Below are positions 6,984 to 13,744 of a stretch of 24,991 nt of DNA, in pieces; within the stretch, counting starts at the first letter, position 1, and every line of letters begins with the position of its first letter. A program made the position numbers and the translations under genes. The notes below the pieces were generated by a model, which saw nothing but the letters and a program-made list of their open reading frames with translations, had not been told where the DNA came from and did not search any database. The stretch comes from JAAYJM01 sp964498585 (GTDB lineage: Bacteria; Bacteroidota; Ignavibacteria; Kapaibacteriales; UBA2268), in NCBI GenBank assembly GCA_964498585.1, contig CAZCHH010000051.1, positions 1 through 24,991 on the forward strand, in the 5' to 3' direction.

Positions 6984-8381
6984 CTACTCCGCCTTTATAA
7001 ACTTCGCTGCTGTCTTTTGCTTGTTTGCACTTGTTACAATGTAATATACTCCAGTTGGTAAATTTGAAATGTCGATTGTTTGAGAAAATTCTGTTGATTC
7101 TGAAAAAAGTTCTATTTTAGGTAATACTTGATTTCCAAGAATATCGAATATTTCAAATTTTAGAATTTGTGGCTCATTTAATTGCAACTTAAATTCAATT
7201 TGATTTGTAGCTGGATTGGGAAAGACCTGTGCATTTGAAAAATTTTCCGTTTGCTTTTCTTCCACACTTGTAAAACCATCTTCATCGTACATAAATACTT
7301 TACCCTGTAAATTACATGTTAAAAACCTTTTTGATGTTGTTATTGCTAAATAATTTACGATATCATAATTATCTTTTGCTATAAACGAAGAATCAGCAAT
7401 CCAATTATCTCCGCCATCAGTTGAATAAATAAATAAACCAAATCTGCTAGTGCAAATTCCATTTGATAAATCTTTAAAACCAATATTCATTATCATATGT
7501 GGGTCATCAAACCGTTTGTCTAACTTTTCTTCCCAGGTTTTGCCTCCGTCAGTTGTTTTAAAAATAATATTTTCACCAATTATGGGACTTATTGTGTCAG
7601 GTCGGAATAATGCAATCCAACCAATTTCAGAATTTAAAAAGAATTCTGTATTTGCAGTTTCTTTTTTATTATAAATATAAAATGGGTAATTCTTCCAAGT
7701 AGCACCTAAATCATCAGAACGACAAAAATTAAATACACGGGGCGAATAAATAAAACCTAAATATACTATTGTAGAATCTGATATAATCTTTGGATGTATT
7801 TTATAAGTGAAATTAGGAAGGTTCTCAAATTTTGACCAGGTTTCACCAAAATCAGTAGATTTTACAATCATTGTGCTATCACCATCTTTATCATAAGCTT
7901 TGCCTACACCAAAACCATTAGGTAGAAAATCAATTTCAAAAAGAATGCAATTTAAGTTATTATATAAAGTATCCCAGGTAACTCCCCCATCTAAAGTTCT
8001 TTCAATTACATTTTCTCTTAAAGAAATAATAATAATATTAGGTGAAGGAAATGACAATCCTTGCATATACCCAAAAGAATTAAAAATTCCATTGTCTAAA
8101 ACTAAATTCCAATTAAAACCACCATCAGTTGTTTTAAATACAAAAGCTCCCATATTTGGACTACAAACAATTACACCATTTAAAGAATCGCAGAATTTAA
8201 ACTCATCTATTGACAGGAGCATTTTTAAAGTATCCCAACCTTTAAGAGTATCAGCATCATAATATTTTCTTACATCAAAGACCTGTTTCCAGTTTTCTTT
8301 TTTCCAGTTACCAAACTCCTGTGAATTTACAACTGAAAGCGAACAAATTAAAATTAAAAATAAAATCGAAATTTTTTTCAT
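6984..8381 (-). CDS. Secreted BNR/Asp-box repeat protein with T9SS sorting domain
   Basis: This 465-residue protein has a signal peptide (1-20) and six Asp-box motifs (pattern D.G.TW): TDGGFNW 85-91, LDGGVTW 130-136, TDFGETW 176-182, DDLGATW 223-229, TDGGKTW 277-283 and TDGGDNW 321-327. These mark a beta-propeller of the sialidase/YCF48/photosystem-assembly type. The last 82 residues begin AQVFPNPATN and contain ISNLPTGVYYIV, which is a type A Por-secretion C-terminal sorting domain, so the protein should be exported through the type IX system and anchored or released at the surface. No sialidase catalytic residues can be assigned; many such proteins have no known enzyme activity. It is transcribed opposite to the thioredoxin-like gene and in the same direction as the next T9SS protein, but a repeat-filled 315-bp gap separates the two. 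Confidence 0.88.
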   Translation of the reverse strand: MKKISILFLILICSLSVVNSQEFGNWKKENWKQVFDVRKYYDADTLKGWDTLKMLLSIDEFKFCDSLNGVIVCSPNMGAFVFKTTDGGFNWNLVLDNGIFNSFGYMQGLSFPSPNIIIISLRENVIERTLDGGVTWDTLYNNLNCILFEIDFLPNGFGVGKAYDKDGDSTMIVKSTDFGETWSKFENLPNFTYKIHPKIISDSTIVYLGFIYSPRVFNFCRSDDLGATWKNYPFYIYNKKETANTEFFLNSEIGWIALFRPDTISPIIGENIIFKTTDGGKTWEEKLDKRFDDPHMIMNIGFKDLSNGICTSRFGLFIYSTDGGDNWIADSSFIAKDNYDIVNYLAITTSKRFLTCNLQGKVFMYDEDGFTSVEEKQTENFSNAQVFPNPATNQIEFKLQLNEPQILKFEIFDILGNQVLPKIELFSESTEFSQTIDISNLPTGVYYIVTSANKQKTAAKFIKAE

Positions 8382-8416
8382 AGCTTTTCCATCGTTGTTG
8401 AGTAAATAGTTATTTG

Positions 8417-8440
8417 GTTATTAAGTTATTAAGTTATTAA
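8417..8440. repeat. Short tandem repeat, GTTATTAA x3
   Basis: GTTATTAA is repeated exactly three times with no spacer, in the leader region of the BNR gene (36-59 nt before its start on the minus strand). Slippage here could change the leader, but three 8-bp units in AT-rich DNA may carry no function. Confidence 0.7.
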
Positions 8441-8455
8441 TGACATCAATAAATG

Positions 8456-8655
8456 TGTCATTCTGGCATACGCCAGAATGACAATCTTAAAGATGTTATT
8501 CTGAAGCGTAGCGAAGAATCTACTCAACCATCGGGTAAATCCGATGGTTGATTATTCTTAACAAGGGATTGCAACACCTTGTTAAGAAATAGCGGTGTAA
8601 TTTCGTTCATTTTCTCAAAAGTAAACGTCTTCTTATATATTCGCATCAGAATGAC
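8456..8655. repeat. Palindromic repeat cluster with three hairpins, copy 3
   Basis: The cluster sits in the 315-bp gap between two minus-strand genes. First comes a perfect 12-bp hairpin (8456-8467 with 8472-8483, loop ATAC) built from the repeat's own terminal sequence, GTCATTCTGGC against GCCAGAATGAC. Next, a 162-bp element runs from GTTATTCTGAAGCG (8494) to CATCAGAATGAC (ends 8655). It contains two more perfect hairpins: an 11-bp stem at 8524-8534/8541-8551 with loop GTAAAT, and a 12-bp stem at 8555-8566/8577-8588. The hairpin centres differ from those of the other copies. Some may double as transcription terminators, but no long T-run follows. Confidence 0.82.
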
Positions 8656-8696
8656 TAATTTTTAAGCTTCATTTTATAAAATAAAAAAAACTTATT

Positions 8697-9629
8697 TTAT
8701 TTAGTTAAAGATACTTTATGAGTCTTTACTATTCTTCCATTCTCGTAAATATTAATAAAATAAACACCAGATGAATAATTTGCAAGGTCAATATTTCTTT
8801 GAATACTTCCTTTTATTTCATTCAAACTTATTGTATTTAAAGTTTGTCCATTTATATCTTCAAGTTTTATTATTAAATCTTTTAGCATATCAGTTTCTAT
8901 AGTAATAGTCGCTACATTATCAATTCCTAAAATAAAATTACTTTTAATTCCATTCAAAATTGATTCTTCATCCTGAATAGGTGAGCGTGCAAAATTTAAT
9001 GCATCACAATATGGACGACAATTTCCAATTGCATATACATAAGGTTTTATCCAAGATGGAATTTCTGGAAATTCACTCCACTGACAGTCGCCAGGGGTTT
9101 GAGTAGTTCCCAATGGACATATACTTGCAAAGCCACCTGCTAATCGGCAAACCCTATATCGTTGGGCGCAGCAAGCACTACCCTCACATGGTAATAAAAC
9201 AGTGTATAAATATCCATAAGGAGTAATTGGTCCGTTACAATAAAGAATTACCCAGCATGTAGGTAAAGAAAAAAGCCAGTAATCATAACAGTCAGGTTCG
9301 ATTCTTGGTGGGTAATTCATTTCGTTTTCATTACATATCTGTTGAAATGATTCCTGAATTAGAAAATATTCTGGAAAGACACTACATCCATTTCCATAGG
9401 TTTCAATTTGTAGAATTTGAACCTCACAAAATGGATTACAATACCTGTAAACGTAGTAAACTACTACATTACAAGTTGGGCTAATACTATAGGGTATAGA
9501 TACTACATTAGACCAGGGAACTTGGCAGTTGTTATCAACAACAGGGTCGCATGGCTCAGCAAATTGAGCATTTGAAACAGAGAATGCTAAAAGCATTGCC
9601 AAAAAGACTAAAGCTATTAAGTTTTTCAT
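8697..9629 (-). CDS. Cysteine-rich secreted protein with T9SS sorting-like domain
   Basis: This 310-residue protein has a clear signal peptide cleaved around Ala-Gln 21/22 (FSVSNAQ). Residues 27-208 hold all 18 cysteines, many next to Tyr, Pro or Asp, including an adjacent pair at 153-154. I do not recognise this domain. From about residue 230 to the end, the sequence has a Por-secretion sorting-like domain: paired strands, then NYSSGVYFINIYENGRIVKTHKVSLTK. It should be exported and disulfide-bonded at the cell surface. Cysteine spacing is irregular, so it is not an obvious EGF or knottin array. The thioredoxin-like protein encoded at 5200-6501 could act on such substrates, but nothing here proves it. 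The start is fixed by the signal peptide. Confidence 0.8.
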   Translation of the reverse strand: MKNLIALVFLAMLLAFSVSNAQFAEPCDPVVDNNCQVPWSNVVSIPYSISPTCNVVVYYVYRYCNPFCEVQILQIETYGNGCSVFPEYFLIQESFQQICNENEMNYPPRIEPDCYDYWLFSLPTCWVILYCNGPITPYGYLYTVLLPCEGSACCAQRYRVCRLAGGFASICPLGTTQTPGDCQWSEFPEIPSWIKPYVYAIGNCRPYCDALNFARSPIQDEESILNGIKSNFILGIDNVATITIETDMLKDLIIKLEDINGQTLNTISLNEIKGSIQRNIDLANYSSGVYFINIYENGRIVKTHKVSLTK

Positions 9630-9943
9630 AGAAATACCCTTTAATAATTAATAAAATGTGAATTTAACTATGCTCCCAAACAAATATTTTTTGAATGAGA
9701 TTTCTCTTTTATTTTAAAAAGTTTTTCTCTGTTTTTTGATATAAATAATGTTATAATTTTAACATTGTAAATATAATAAATAAAAATTTAAAATGCAAAT
9801 ATTTTTTTAAAATTTACTCAAATATTATAATTAATTTAATTTTAAAGGATTACAATATGAATAAAAAAATACTACTAAAATAGGAACTTAAATATTGATG
9901 CTTTTTCCGTATTTTTGTAAATGTTTAATTGTCTTAATGAAAA
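9630..9943. other. Divergent intergenic region (314 bp)
   Basis: This very AT-rich region separates a minus-strand secreted-protein gene from the plus-strand hexapeptide protein. It holds a mini-ORF (9857-9883, listed separately) and TATTTTTG at 9910-9917, which matches the Bacteroidota TAnnTTTG box but has no good TTTG box 19-21 nt upstream. No RNA gene or repeat-family copy is visible. Confidence 0.5.
9857..9883 (+). other. 8-codon mini-ORF MNKKILLK
   Basis: An ATG preceded by AAAGGA (9844-9849) opens a frame of eight codons, MNKKILLK, ended by TAG. The content resembles the first residues of a signal peptide, so it may be the scar of a decayed exported-protein gene. It could also be a translated leader before the hexapeptide gene at 9944. 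There is no evidence that decides. Confidence 0.25.
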
Positions 9944-10474
9944 ATGAGTATAACAATATTAGCTTATAAAAATATAAATCCAAAAATAGATAAATCAGTT
10001 TTGCTTTGCGATGGCGTTCGAATAATCGGAGATGTAGAAATAGGTCGGGACTCATCTGTTTGGTATAACTGCGTGATTCGTGGTGATGTAAATTATATAC
10101 GAATAGGTGAGAGAACAAATATTCAAGATGTTTCTATGCTTCACGTAACAAATCAAAGATTTCCACTAATCATTGGTAATGGTGTATCTATTGCTCACTC
10201 TGTTGCCCTTCACGGAGCAGTATTGAAAGACAACATTCTTGTTGGCATTGGAGCAATCGTTCTTGATGGTTCATTAATTAATCCAAACACAATAATTGCT
10301 GCAGGTGCGTTAATCAAAGAGGGCTTTGAGGTTCCTGAAGGAGTTCTTATGGCTGGAGTCCCGGCAAAAATAATCAGGGATTTGAAACCGGAAGAAATTG
10401 AAAGAATTAAGCTAAATGCCGACCATTACGTAGATTACGCAATTGAATTTAAAAACAACGTTTATAATAATTGA
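9944..10474 (+). CDS. Gamma-carbonic anhydrase-like hexapeptide-repeat protein
   Basis: This 176-residue protein is a left-handed beta-helix protein of the gamma-carbonic anhydrase/YrdA/PaaY family. Hexapeptide repeats run through residues about 20-130 (for example VRIIGDVEIGRDSSVWYNCVI and later LVGIGAIVLDGS). Three histidines in the family's metal-ligand positions are present: His67 in MLHVT, and His85 and His90 in IAHSVALHGA. The RGD at 46-48 follows the WYNCVI strand as in relatives. The C-terminal helix (from LKPEEIERI) is typical and packs along the helix. It probably forms trimers that bind zinc or iron. Real carbonic anhydrase activity is unproven for most of this subfamily. The start is an ATG with GAAAA upstream; an out-of-frame ATG lies at 9937. 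It stands alone before the tRNA cluster. Confidence 0.88.
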   Translation: MSITILAYKNINPKIDKSVLLCDGVRIIGDVEIGRDSSVWYNCVIRGDVNYIRIGERTNIQDVSMLHVTNQRFPLIIGNGVSIAHSVALHGAVLKDNILVGIGAIVLDGSLINPNTIIAAGALIKEGFEVPEGVLMAGVPAKIIRDLKPEEIERIKLNADHYVDYAIEFKNNVYNN

Positions 10475-10539
10475 TAATTAAATATATATTAAATAGATAC
10501 TTACAGTTATTGAAACAGATATTTACAAAAAATAGACTA

Positions 10540-10610
10540 AAAATAATTTAAAAAAAAATAAAAAAATAAAAAAAAGTATTTGCATATAAGATTAAAATTA
10601 CTTAATTTTG
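10540..10610 (+). promoter_or_regulatory. Promoter of the tRNA-secE-rpoBC block, with A-rich upstream element
   Basis: TTTG (10579-10582), a 20-nt spacer and TAATTTTG (10603-10610) match the Bacteroidota housekeeping promoter consensus in both boxes and in spacing. Directly upstream (about 10545-10576) is a nearly pure A tract broken by single Ts, like an UP element that strengthens stable-RNA promoters. The expected start of transcription, around 10615-10620, is about ten bases before tRNA-Tyr. This is the best promoter in the window. Confidence 0.75.
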
Positions 10611-10626
10611 TAAGCTATTTGGGGAC

Positions 10627-10708
10627 GGGTTGGACGCCTCAATGGTGAGGCAGCGGACTGTAAATCCGCCGCGGGTACGCATGGCAGGTTCGATCCCTGC
10701 CCAACCCA
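10627..10708 (+). tRNA. tRNA-Tyr (GTA)
   Basis: The acceptor arm GGGTTGG (10627-10633) pairs with CCAACCC (10701-10707), with discriminator A. The anticodon arm GCGGA-CTGTAAA-TCCGC carries GTA. A long variable arm (about CGCGGGTACGCATG) makes it class II, as expected for bacterial tRNA-Tyr. The T arm is GCAGG-TTCGATC-CCTGC. The 3' CCA is not encoded. Confidence 0.97.
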
Positions 10709-10726
10709 CAGAAGACAACGGGAAAT

Positions 10727-10799
10727 GCGGGAGTAGCTCAGTCGGTAGAGCATCAGCCTTCCAAGCTGAGGGTCGCGGGTTCGAGTCTCGTCTCCCGCT
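10727..10799 (+). tRNA. tRNA-Gly (TCC)
   Basis: The acceptor GCGGGAG pairs with CTCCCGC, discriminator T. The anticodon arm TCAGC-CTTCCAA-GCTGA has anticodon TCC. The 3' CCA is not encoded. It lies 18 nt after tRNA-Tyr and is nearly identical to the next tRNA. Confidence 0.96.
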
Positions 10800-10813
10800 C
10801 AAGAGAGTGAAAC

Positions 10814-10886
10814 GCGGGAATAGCTCAGTCGGTAGAGCATCAGCTTCCCAAGCTGAGGGTCGCGGGTTCGAGTCTCGTTTCCCGCT
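10814..10886 (+). tRNA. tRNA-Gly (CCC)
   Basis: The acceptor GCGGGAA pairs with TTCCCGC, discriminator T. The anticodon arm TCAGC-TTCCCAA-GCTGA has anticodon CCC. It differs from the TCC tRNA just upstream at only four sites: positions 7 and 66 (a G-C pair changed to A-T), position 32 and anticodon position 34. It is therefore a recent tandem duplicate with a changed anticodon. The 3' CCA is not encoded. Confidence 0.95.
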
Positions 10887-10892
10887 CAAGCA

Positions 10893-10965
<73 letters not shown>

Positions 10966-10978
10966 CTGCGCTATATAC

Positions 10979-11051
10979 ACGGGTGTAGCTCAATTGGCAG
11001 AGTGGCGGTCTCCAAAACCGTAGGCTGTGGGTTCGACTCCTACCACCCGTG
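10979..11051 (+). tRNA. tRNA-Trp (CCA)
   Basis: The acceptor ACGGGTG (10979-10985) pairs with CACCCGT (11044-11050), discriminator G. The anticodon loop CTCCAAA has anticodon CCA. It follows tRNA-Thr by 13 nt, with no tuf gene between them, and precedes secE by 30 nt. The 3' end of the terminal CCA is not encoded. Confidence 0.96.
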
Positions 11052-11081
11052 CATTTTTTTATTATTTTACTGATAGAAAAA

Positions 11082-11264
11082 ATGATTGCTAAAATTAAAG
11101 AATTCGTAGGCGACGTTTCAAAAGAAATGAAAAAAGTTTCCTGGCCTACAAGGACTCAACTTAAAGAATCAACTACTATTGTAGTTATTACTACTTTAAT
11201 CTTTACAGTTTTCATTTATTTGATTGACTGGATTATGAACCTAGCGATTGGTGTCATCTTTTAA
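11082..11264 (+). CDS. secE: Preprotein translocase subunit SecE
   Basis: This 60-residue small membrane subunit of the SecYEG channel has the conserved amphipathic segment before a single transmembrane helix: EMKKVSWPTR (15-24), then helix at about 31-58. This is the minimal one-helix form found in most bacteria. The start is ATG 11082. The open frame reaches upstream to a GTG at 11049, but that start would lie inside the 3' end of tRNA-Trp and is rejected. Its stop overlaps the nusG start by one base (TAATG), so the two are translationally coupled. It belongs to the tRNA-secE-nusG-rpl-rpo transcript. Confidence 0.96.
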   Translation: MIAKIKEFVGDVSKEMKKVSWPTRTQLKESTTIVVITTLIFTVFIYLIDWIMNLAIGVIF

Positions 11265-11833
11265 TGTTTGCTGATGATAACATATTGCAAGAGCCAATAG
11301 AGCTAAAATGGTATGCTCTCAGAACTTTTACCGGTCACGAGCAGAAAGTTAAACTTTCTATTGAAGCAGAAATTAGAAGGTTAAAACTTCAGGAAAAAAT
11401 TCAGGAGATTATTATACCTCAGGAAACCGTCTTTGAAGTGAGGCAGGGAAAAAGAAGAACAAGAGTAAAAAACTTTTTGCCCGGCTATATTATTGTAAAA
11501 TTAATTTTAGATAAAAAAATTAAGGATATTATTGTTAATATACCTTCTGTCGTAAGTTTTGTAGGAACAAAAACTGAACCAGTGCCTCTTCAGCCACACG
11601 AAATTGAAAAAATTATTGGACGTGTTGAAGAAAGAAAAAGCATCGAAACAATTGAGACCAGCTTTTCTGTAGGGGACCCTGTTAAAATTATTGACGGGCC
11701 TTTCAATACTTTCAGCGGTACTGTTAAAGAAATTAATAATGAAAAGCAGAAACTTAAAGTTGAAGTTGGAATTTTGGGAAGAAAGACCCCAGTTGAGTTA
11801 GATTTTAGTCAAGTAGAAGTAGAAAATCACTAA
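11264..11833 (+). CDS. nusG: Transcription termination/antitermination factor NusG
   Basis: This 189-residue NusG has the N-terminal NGN domain (about 14-112, with KWYALRTFTGHEQKVK and the conserved FLPGYIIVK at 71-79), which binds the RNA polymerase clamp. The C-terminal KOW domain (about 135-185) contains VGDPVKIIDGPF and the turn before SGTVKEI, and binds Rho or ribosomal protein S10. Length is typical and no extra domain is inserted. The ATG overlaps the secE stop. There are 30 nt to rplK. Confidence 0.98.
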   Translation: MFADDNILQEPIELKWYALRTFTGHEQKVKLSIEAEIRRLKLQEKIQEIIIPQETVFEVRQGKRRTRVKNFLPGYIIVKLILDKKIKDIIVNIPSVVSFVGTKTEPVPLQPHEIEKIIGRVEERKSIETIETSFSVGDPVKIIDGPFNTFSGTVKEINNEKQKLKVEVGILGRKTPVELDFSQVEVENH

Positions 11834-11863
11834 TATTATTTAATAAATACATAGATTTAAGCA

Positions 11864-12286
11864 ATGGCAAAAAAAGTATTAGGGCAATTTAAACTGCAAT
11901 TGAACGCTGGAGAAGCAACTATGTCTCCACCAGTAGGTCCAGCTTTTGGACAGCGTAGTTTAAACGGAATGGAGTTTGTTAAGCAATTTAATGCAAAGAC
12001 AGCTAAACAAAAAGGAACAATAGTACCTATTCTTGTTACTTTTTATAGCGATAAGACATTTACTTTCGAGGTAAAATCTCCACCAGCAGCTGTTTTGGTT
12101 GCTAAAGCAGCTGGAATACCAAAAGGTTCTGCAGAACCACACAAAACCAAAGTAGGTAAAGTTACTGTAAAGCAATGTGAAGAAATAGCCCAAACAAAAA
12201 TGCAAGATTTGAATTGCGATACTTTGGAAAGTGCTGTTTCAATGGTTAAAGGAACTGCACGTAGTATGGGTGTGTTAGTTGAATAA
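11864..12286 (+). CDS. rplK: 50S ribosomal protein L11
   Basis: This 140-residue protein is L11, which with 23S rRNA forms the GTPase-associated centre and contacts elongation factors. The N-terminal domain carries the SPPVGPAFGQ proline loop and the C-terminal RNA-binding domain carries KPHKTKVGKVT-like and MVKGTARSMGV segments. The N-terminal loop is unusual: most L11 proteins read PPVGPALGQ.GVNIMEF, whereas here it is PPVGPAFGQRSLNGMEFVK, with Phe for Leu and SLNG for GVNI. The stop-codon region is tandemly repeated downstream (12272-12390). Confidence 0.98.
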   Translation: MAKKVLGQFKLQLNAGEATMSPPVGPAFGQRSLNGMEFVKQFNAKTAKQKGTIVPILVTFYSDKTFTFEVKSPPAAVLVAKAAGIPKGSAEPHKTKVGKVTVKQCEEIAQTKMQDLNCDTLESAVSMVKGTARSMGVLVE

Positions 12287-12390
12287 TTCACCATTAAATA
12301 AATATGTGCTGTTTTAGTTGAATAAGTCCATTAATATAAAATATGGACGTTTTAGTTGAATAATTCCATTAATATAAAATATATAATGCT
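12272..12390 (+). repeat. Three tandem copies of the rplK 3' end
   Basis: Three imperfect copies of a 38-42 nt unit lie head to tail: 12272-12310, 12311-12348 and 12349-12390. Each begins GT[G/T]TTAGTTGAATAA, followed by a TCCATTAA-type stretch and an AT-rich tail. The first copy includes the last four sense codons and stop of rplK (Val-Leu-Val-Glu-stop). The last copy ends just before the rplA start codon. Copies 2 and 3 are more alike than either is to copy 1. Confidence 0.9.
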
Positions 12391-13092
12391 ATGAAAAAGC
12401 GTGGTAAAAGATATAATTCATTAGTAAAAACTTATAATCAAAAACAGGTCTATGCTTACCAGGATGCAGTAAATATTGTAAAGAAAAATGCAAAAGCCAA
12501 ATTTGATGAATCTTTCGATGTTGCTATGAAACTTGGTGTGGACCCGAGGAAAGCCGACCAGCTTGTCCGTGGAACTGTTAGTTTACCACACGGAATCGGG
12601 AAAAAAGTCAGGGTGCTTGTTCTTGCTAAAGAAGCAAAAGAAAAAGAAGCTCTCGAAGCCGGTGCTGATTACGCTGGATTCGAAGAATACCTTGAAAAAA
12701 TTAAATCTGGCTGGACTGATATTGATGTTATTATCTCTACTCCGGATGTTATGGGTGAAGTAGGTAAACTAGGTAAAATTTTAGGGCCTCGTGGCTTAAT
12801 GCCTAATCCAAAAAGTGGCACCGTTACTTTTGACGTAGCAAAAGCTGTCAATGAAGTAAAAGCTGGTAAAATTGAATATAGAGTAGATAAAACCGGTAAT
12901 ATTCACGCATCGGTTGGAAAATGCTCTTTCACGGCAGAAAAATTAGTAGAAAACATCAATACTTTTTACAATAGCATTTTGAAAGCAAAGCCACAGACAG
13001 CAAAGGGTAAATACGTAAAGAGCATTAACTTCAGCTCTACGATGGGTCCCGGTGTTCCTGTAAATGAGCTTTCTTTCCAAACAAAAGAATAG
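12391..13092 (+). CDS. rplA: 50S ribosomal protein L1
   Basis: This 233-residue L1 binds 23S rRNA at the E-site stalk and in many bacteria represses its own operon by binding the mRNA. Conserved segments are VRGTVSLPHGIGKKVRVLVLA in domain I, LGKILGPRGLMPNPKSGTVT in domain II, and SSTMGPGVPV near the C-terminus. The ATG directly follows the third tandem repeat (12349-12390), and no strong Shine-Dalgarno is seen. It is followed by a 93-bp spacer before rplJ. Confidence 0.98.
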   Translation: MKKRGKRYNSLVKTYNQKQVYAYQDAVNIVKKNAKAKFDESFDVAMKLGVDPRKADQLVRGTVSLPHGIGKKVRVLVLAKEAKEKEALEAGADYAGFEEYLEKIKSGWTDIDVIISTPDVMGEVGKLGKILGPRGLMPNPKSGTVTFDVAKAVNEVKAGKIEYRVDKTGNIHASVGKCSFTAEKLVENINTFYNSILKAKPQTAKGKYVKSINFSSTMGPGVPVNELSFQTKE

Positions 13093-13111
13093 TTAATTTG
13101 ATTACGCACTC

Positions 13112-13163
13112 TTCTTTATGATATTGCTTCTATATCAATTTGATATTATATCATAAAAAAGAA
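13112..13163 (+). promoter_or_regulatory. Hairpin in the rplA-rplJ spacer (possible L10 leader)
   Basis: TTCTTTATGATAT (13112-13124) pairs with ATATCATAAAAAAGAA (13148-13163), allowing a bulge, and the enclosed part (GATAT...ATATC, TTGATAT) can form alternative stems. It lies 22 nt before the rplJ start, where many bacteria have a leader bound by the L10-L12 complex. I cannot confirm the kink-turn or the L10 motif by eye, and the stem is AT-rich. Confidence 0.35.
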
Positions 13164-13185
13164 TAATTATAAATTGTAAGGTAAA

Positions 13186-13713
13186 ATGATTACAAAAGAC
13201 AAAAAGAAAGAAATTGTTGCTGAACTTATTGAAAAATTTAAGAATGCGAACGCTTTCTATTTTGTTGATTTCCAAAAAATGACTGTTGAGGAAATAACAA
13301 AATTAAGGAGATTACTAAAAACTTCTGAAGTAGAATTTAAAGTAGCAAAGAATACCTTAATTGCGTTAGCATTAGAAAGTCTTGGCAAATCAGACAAAGT
13401 ACCGGGCGATATTCTTAAAGGACAAACTGCAATACTTTTTGGCAGTAATGATGTTCTTGCACCAGCAAAGGTAATTAAAGAACAGTTCGACAAGTTCGCA
13501 AAACCGATTTTCAAAGCAGCAGTTGTTGAAAATGAATATTTCGATAGTTCAATGCTAAAACAGCTTGCTTCTTTACCAACAAAAGCAGAGAATATTGCTT
13601 CCATTCTTGGCAGCTTGAATTCTCCAATCACTGGTATAGTCGGTTCAATTAATGCAGTAATGCGCGATTTGGCTTCAGTTATCGAAGAAGCTGCTAAGCA
13701 AAAAGCAGCTTAA
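13186..13713 (+). CDS. rplJ: 50S ribosomal protein L10
   Basis: This 175-residue L10 (P0) anchors the L7/L12 dimers to the ribosomal stalk. The N-terminal domain shows AFYFVDFQKMTVEEITKLRRLLK and the EFKVAKNTLIALAL helix. ALFGSND-like and PAKVIKEQFDKFAKP segments follow. The C-terminal alpha helix (VGSINAVMRDLASVIEEAAKQKAA) binds L12. Length is normal. It is followed by rplL after 31 nt, the universal partner arrangement. Confidence 0.98.
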   Translation: MITKDKKKEIVAELIEKFKNANAFYFVDFQKMTVEEITKLRRLLKTSEVEFKVAKNTLIALALESLGKSDKVPGDILKGQTAILFGSNDVLAPAKVIKEQFDKFAKPIFKAAVVENEYFDSSMLKQLASLPTKAENIASILGSLNSPITGIVGSINAVMRDLASVIEEAAKQKAA

Positions 13714-13744
13714 TTATCAAATTTTTTTATCAAGGAGAAATATA

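Noticed and set aside
9944..10474. Acetyltransferase (LpxA/CysE type) for the hexapeptide protein
   Set aside because: The metal-ligand histidine pattern and the YrdA/PaaY-type length and C-terminal helix fit the gamma-carbonic anhydrase family better.
11049..11081. Upstream GTG start for secE
   Set aside because: It lies inside the 3' end of tRNA-Trp and adds a non-family N-terminus; ATG 11082 gives a normal SecE.
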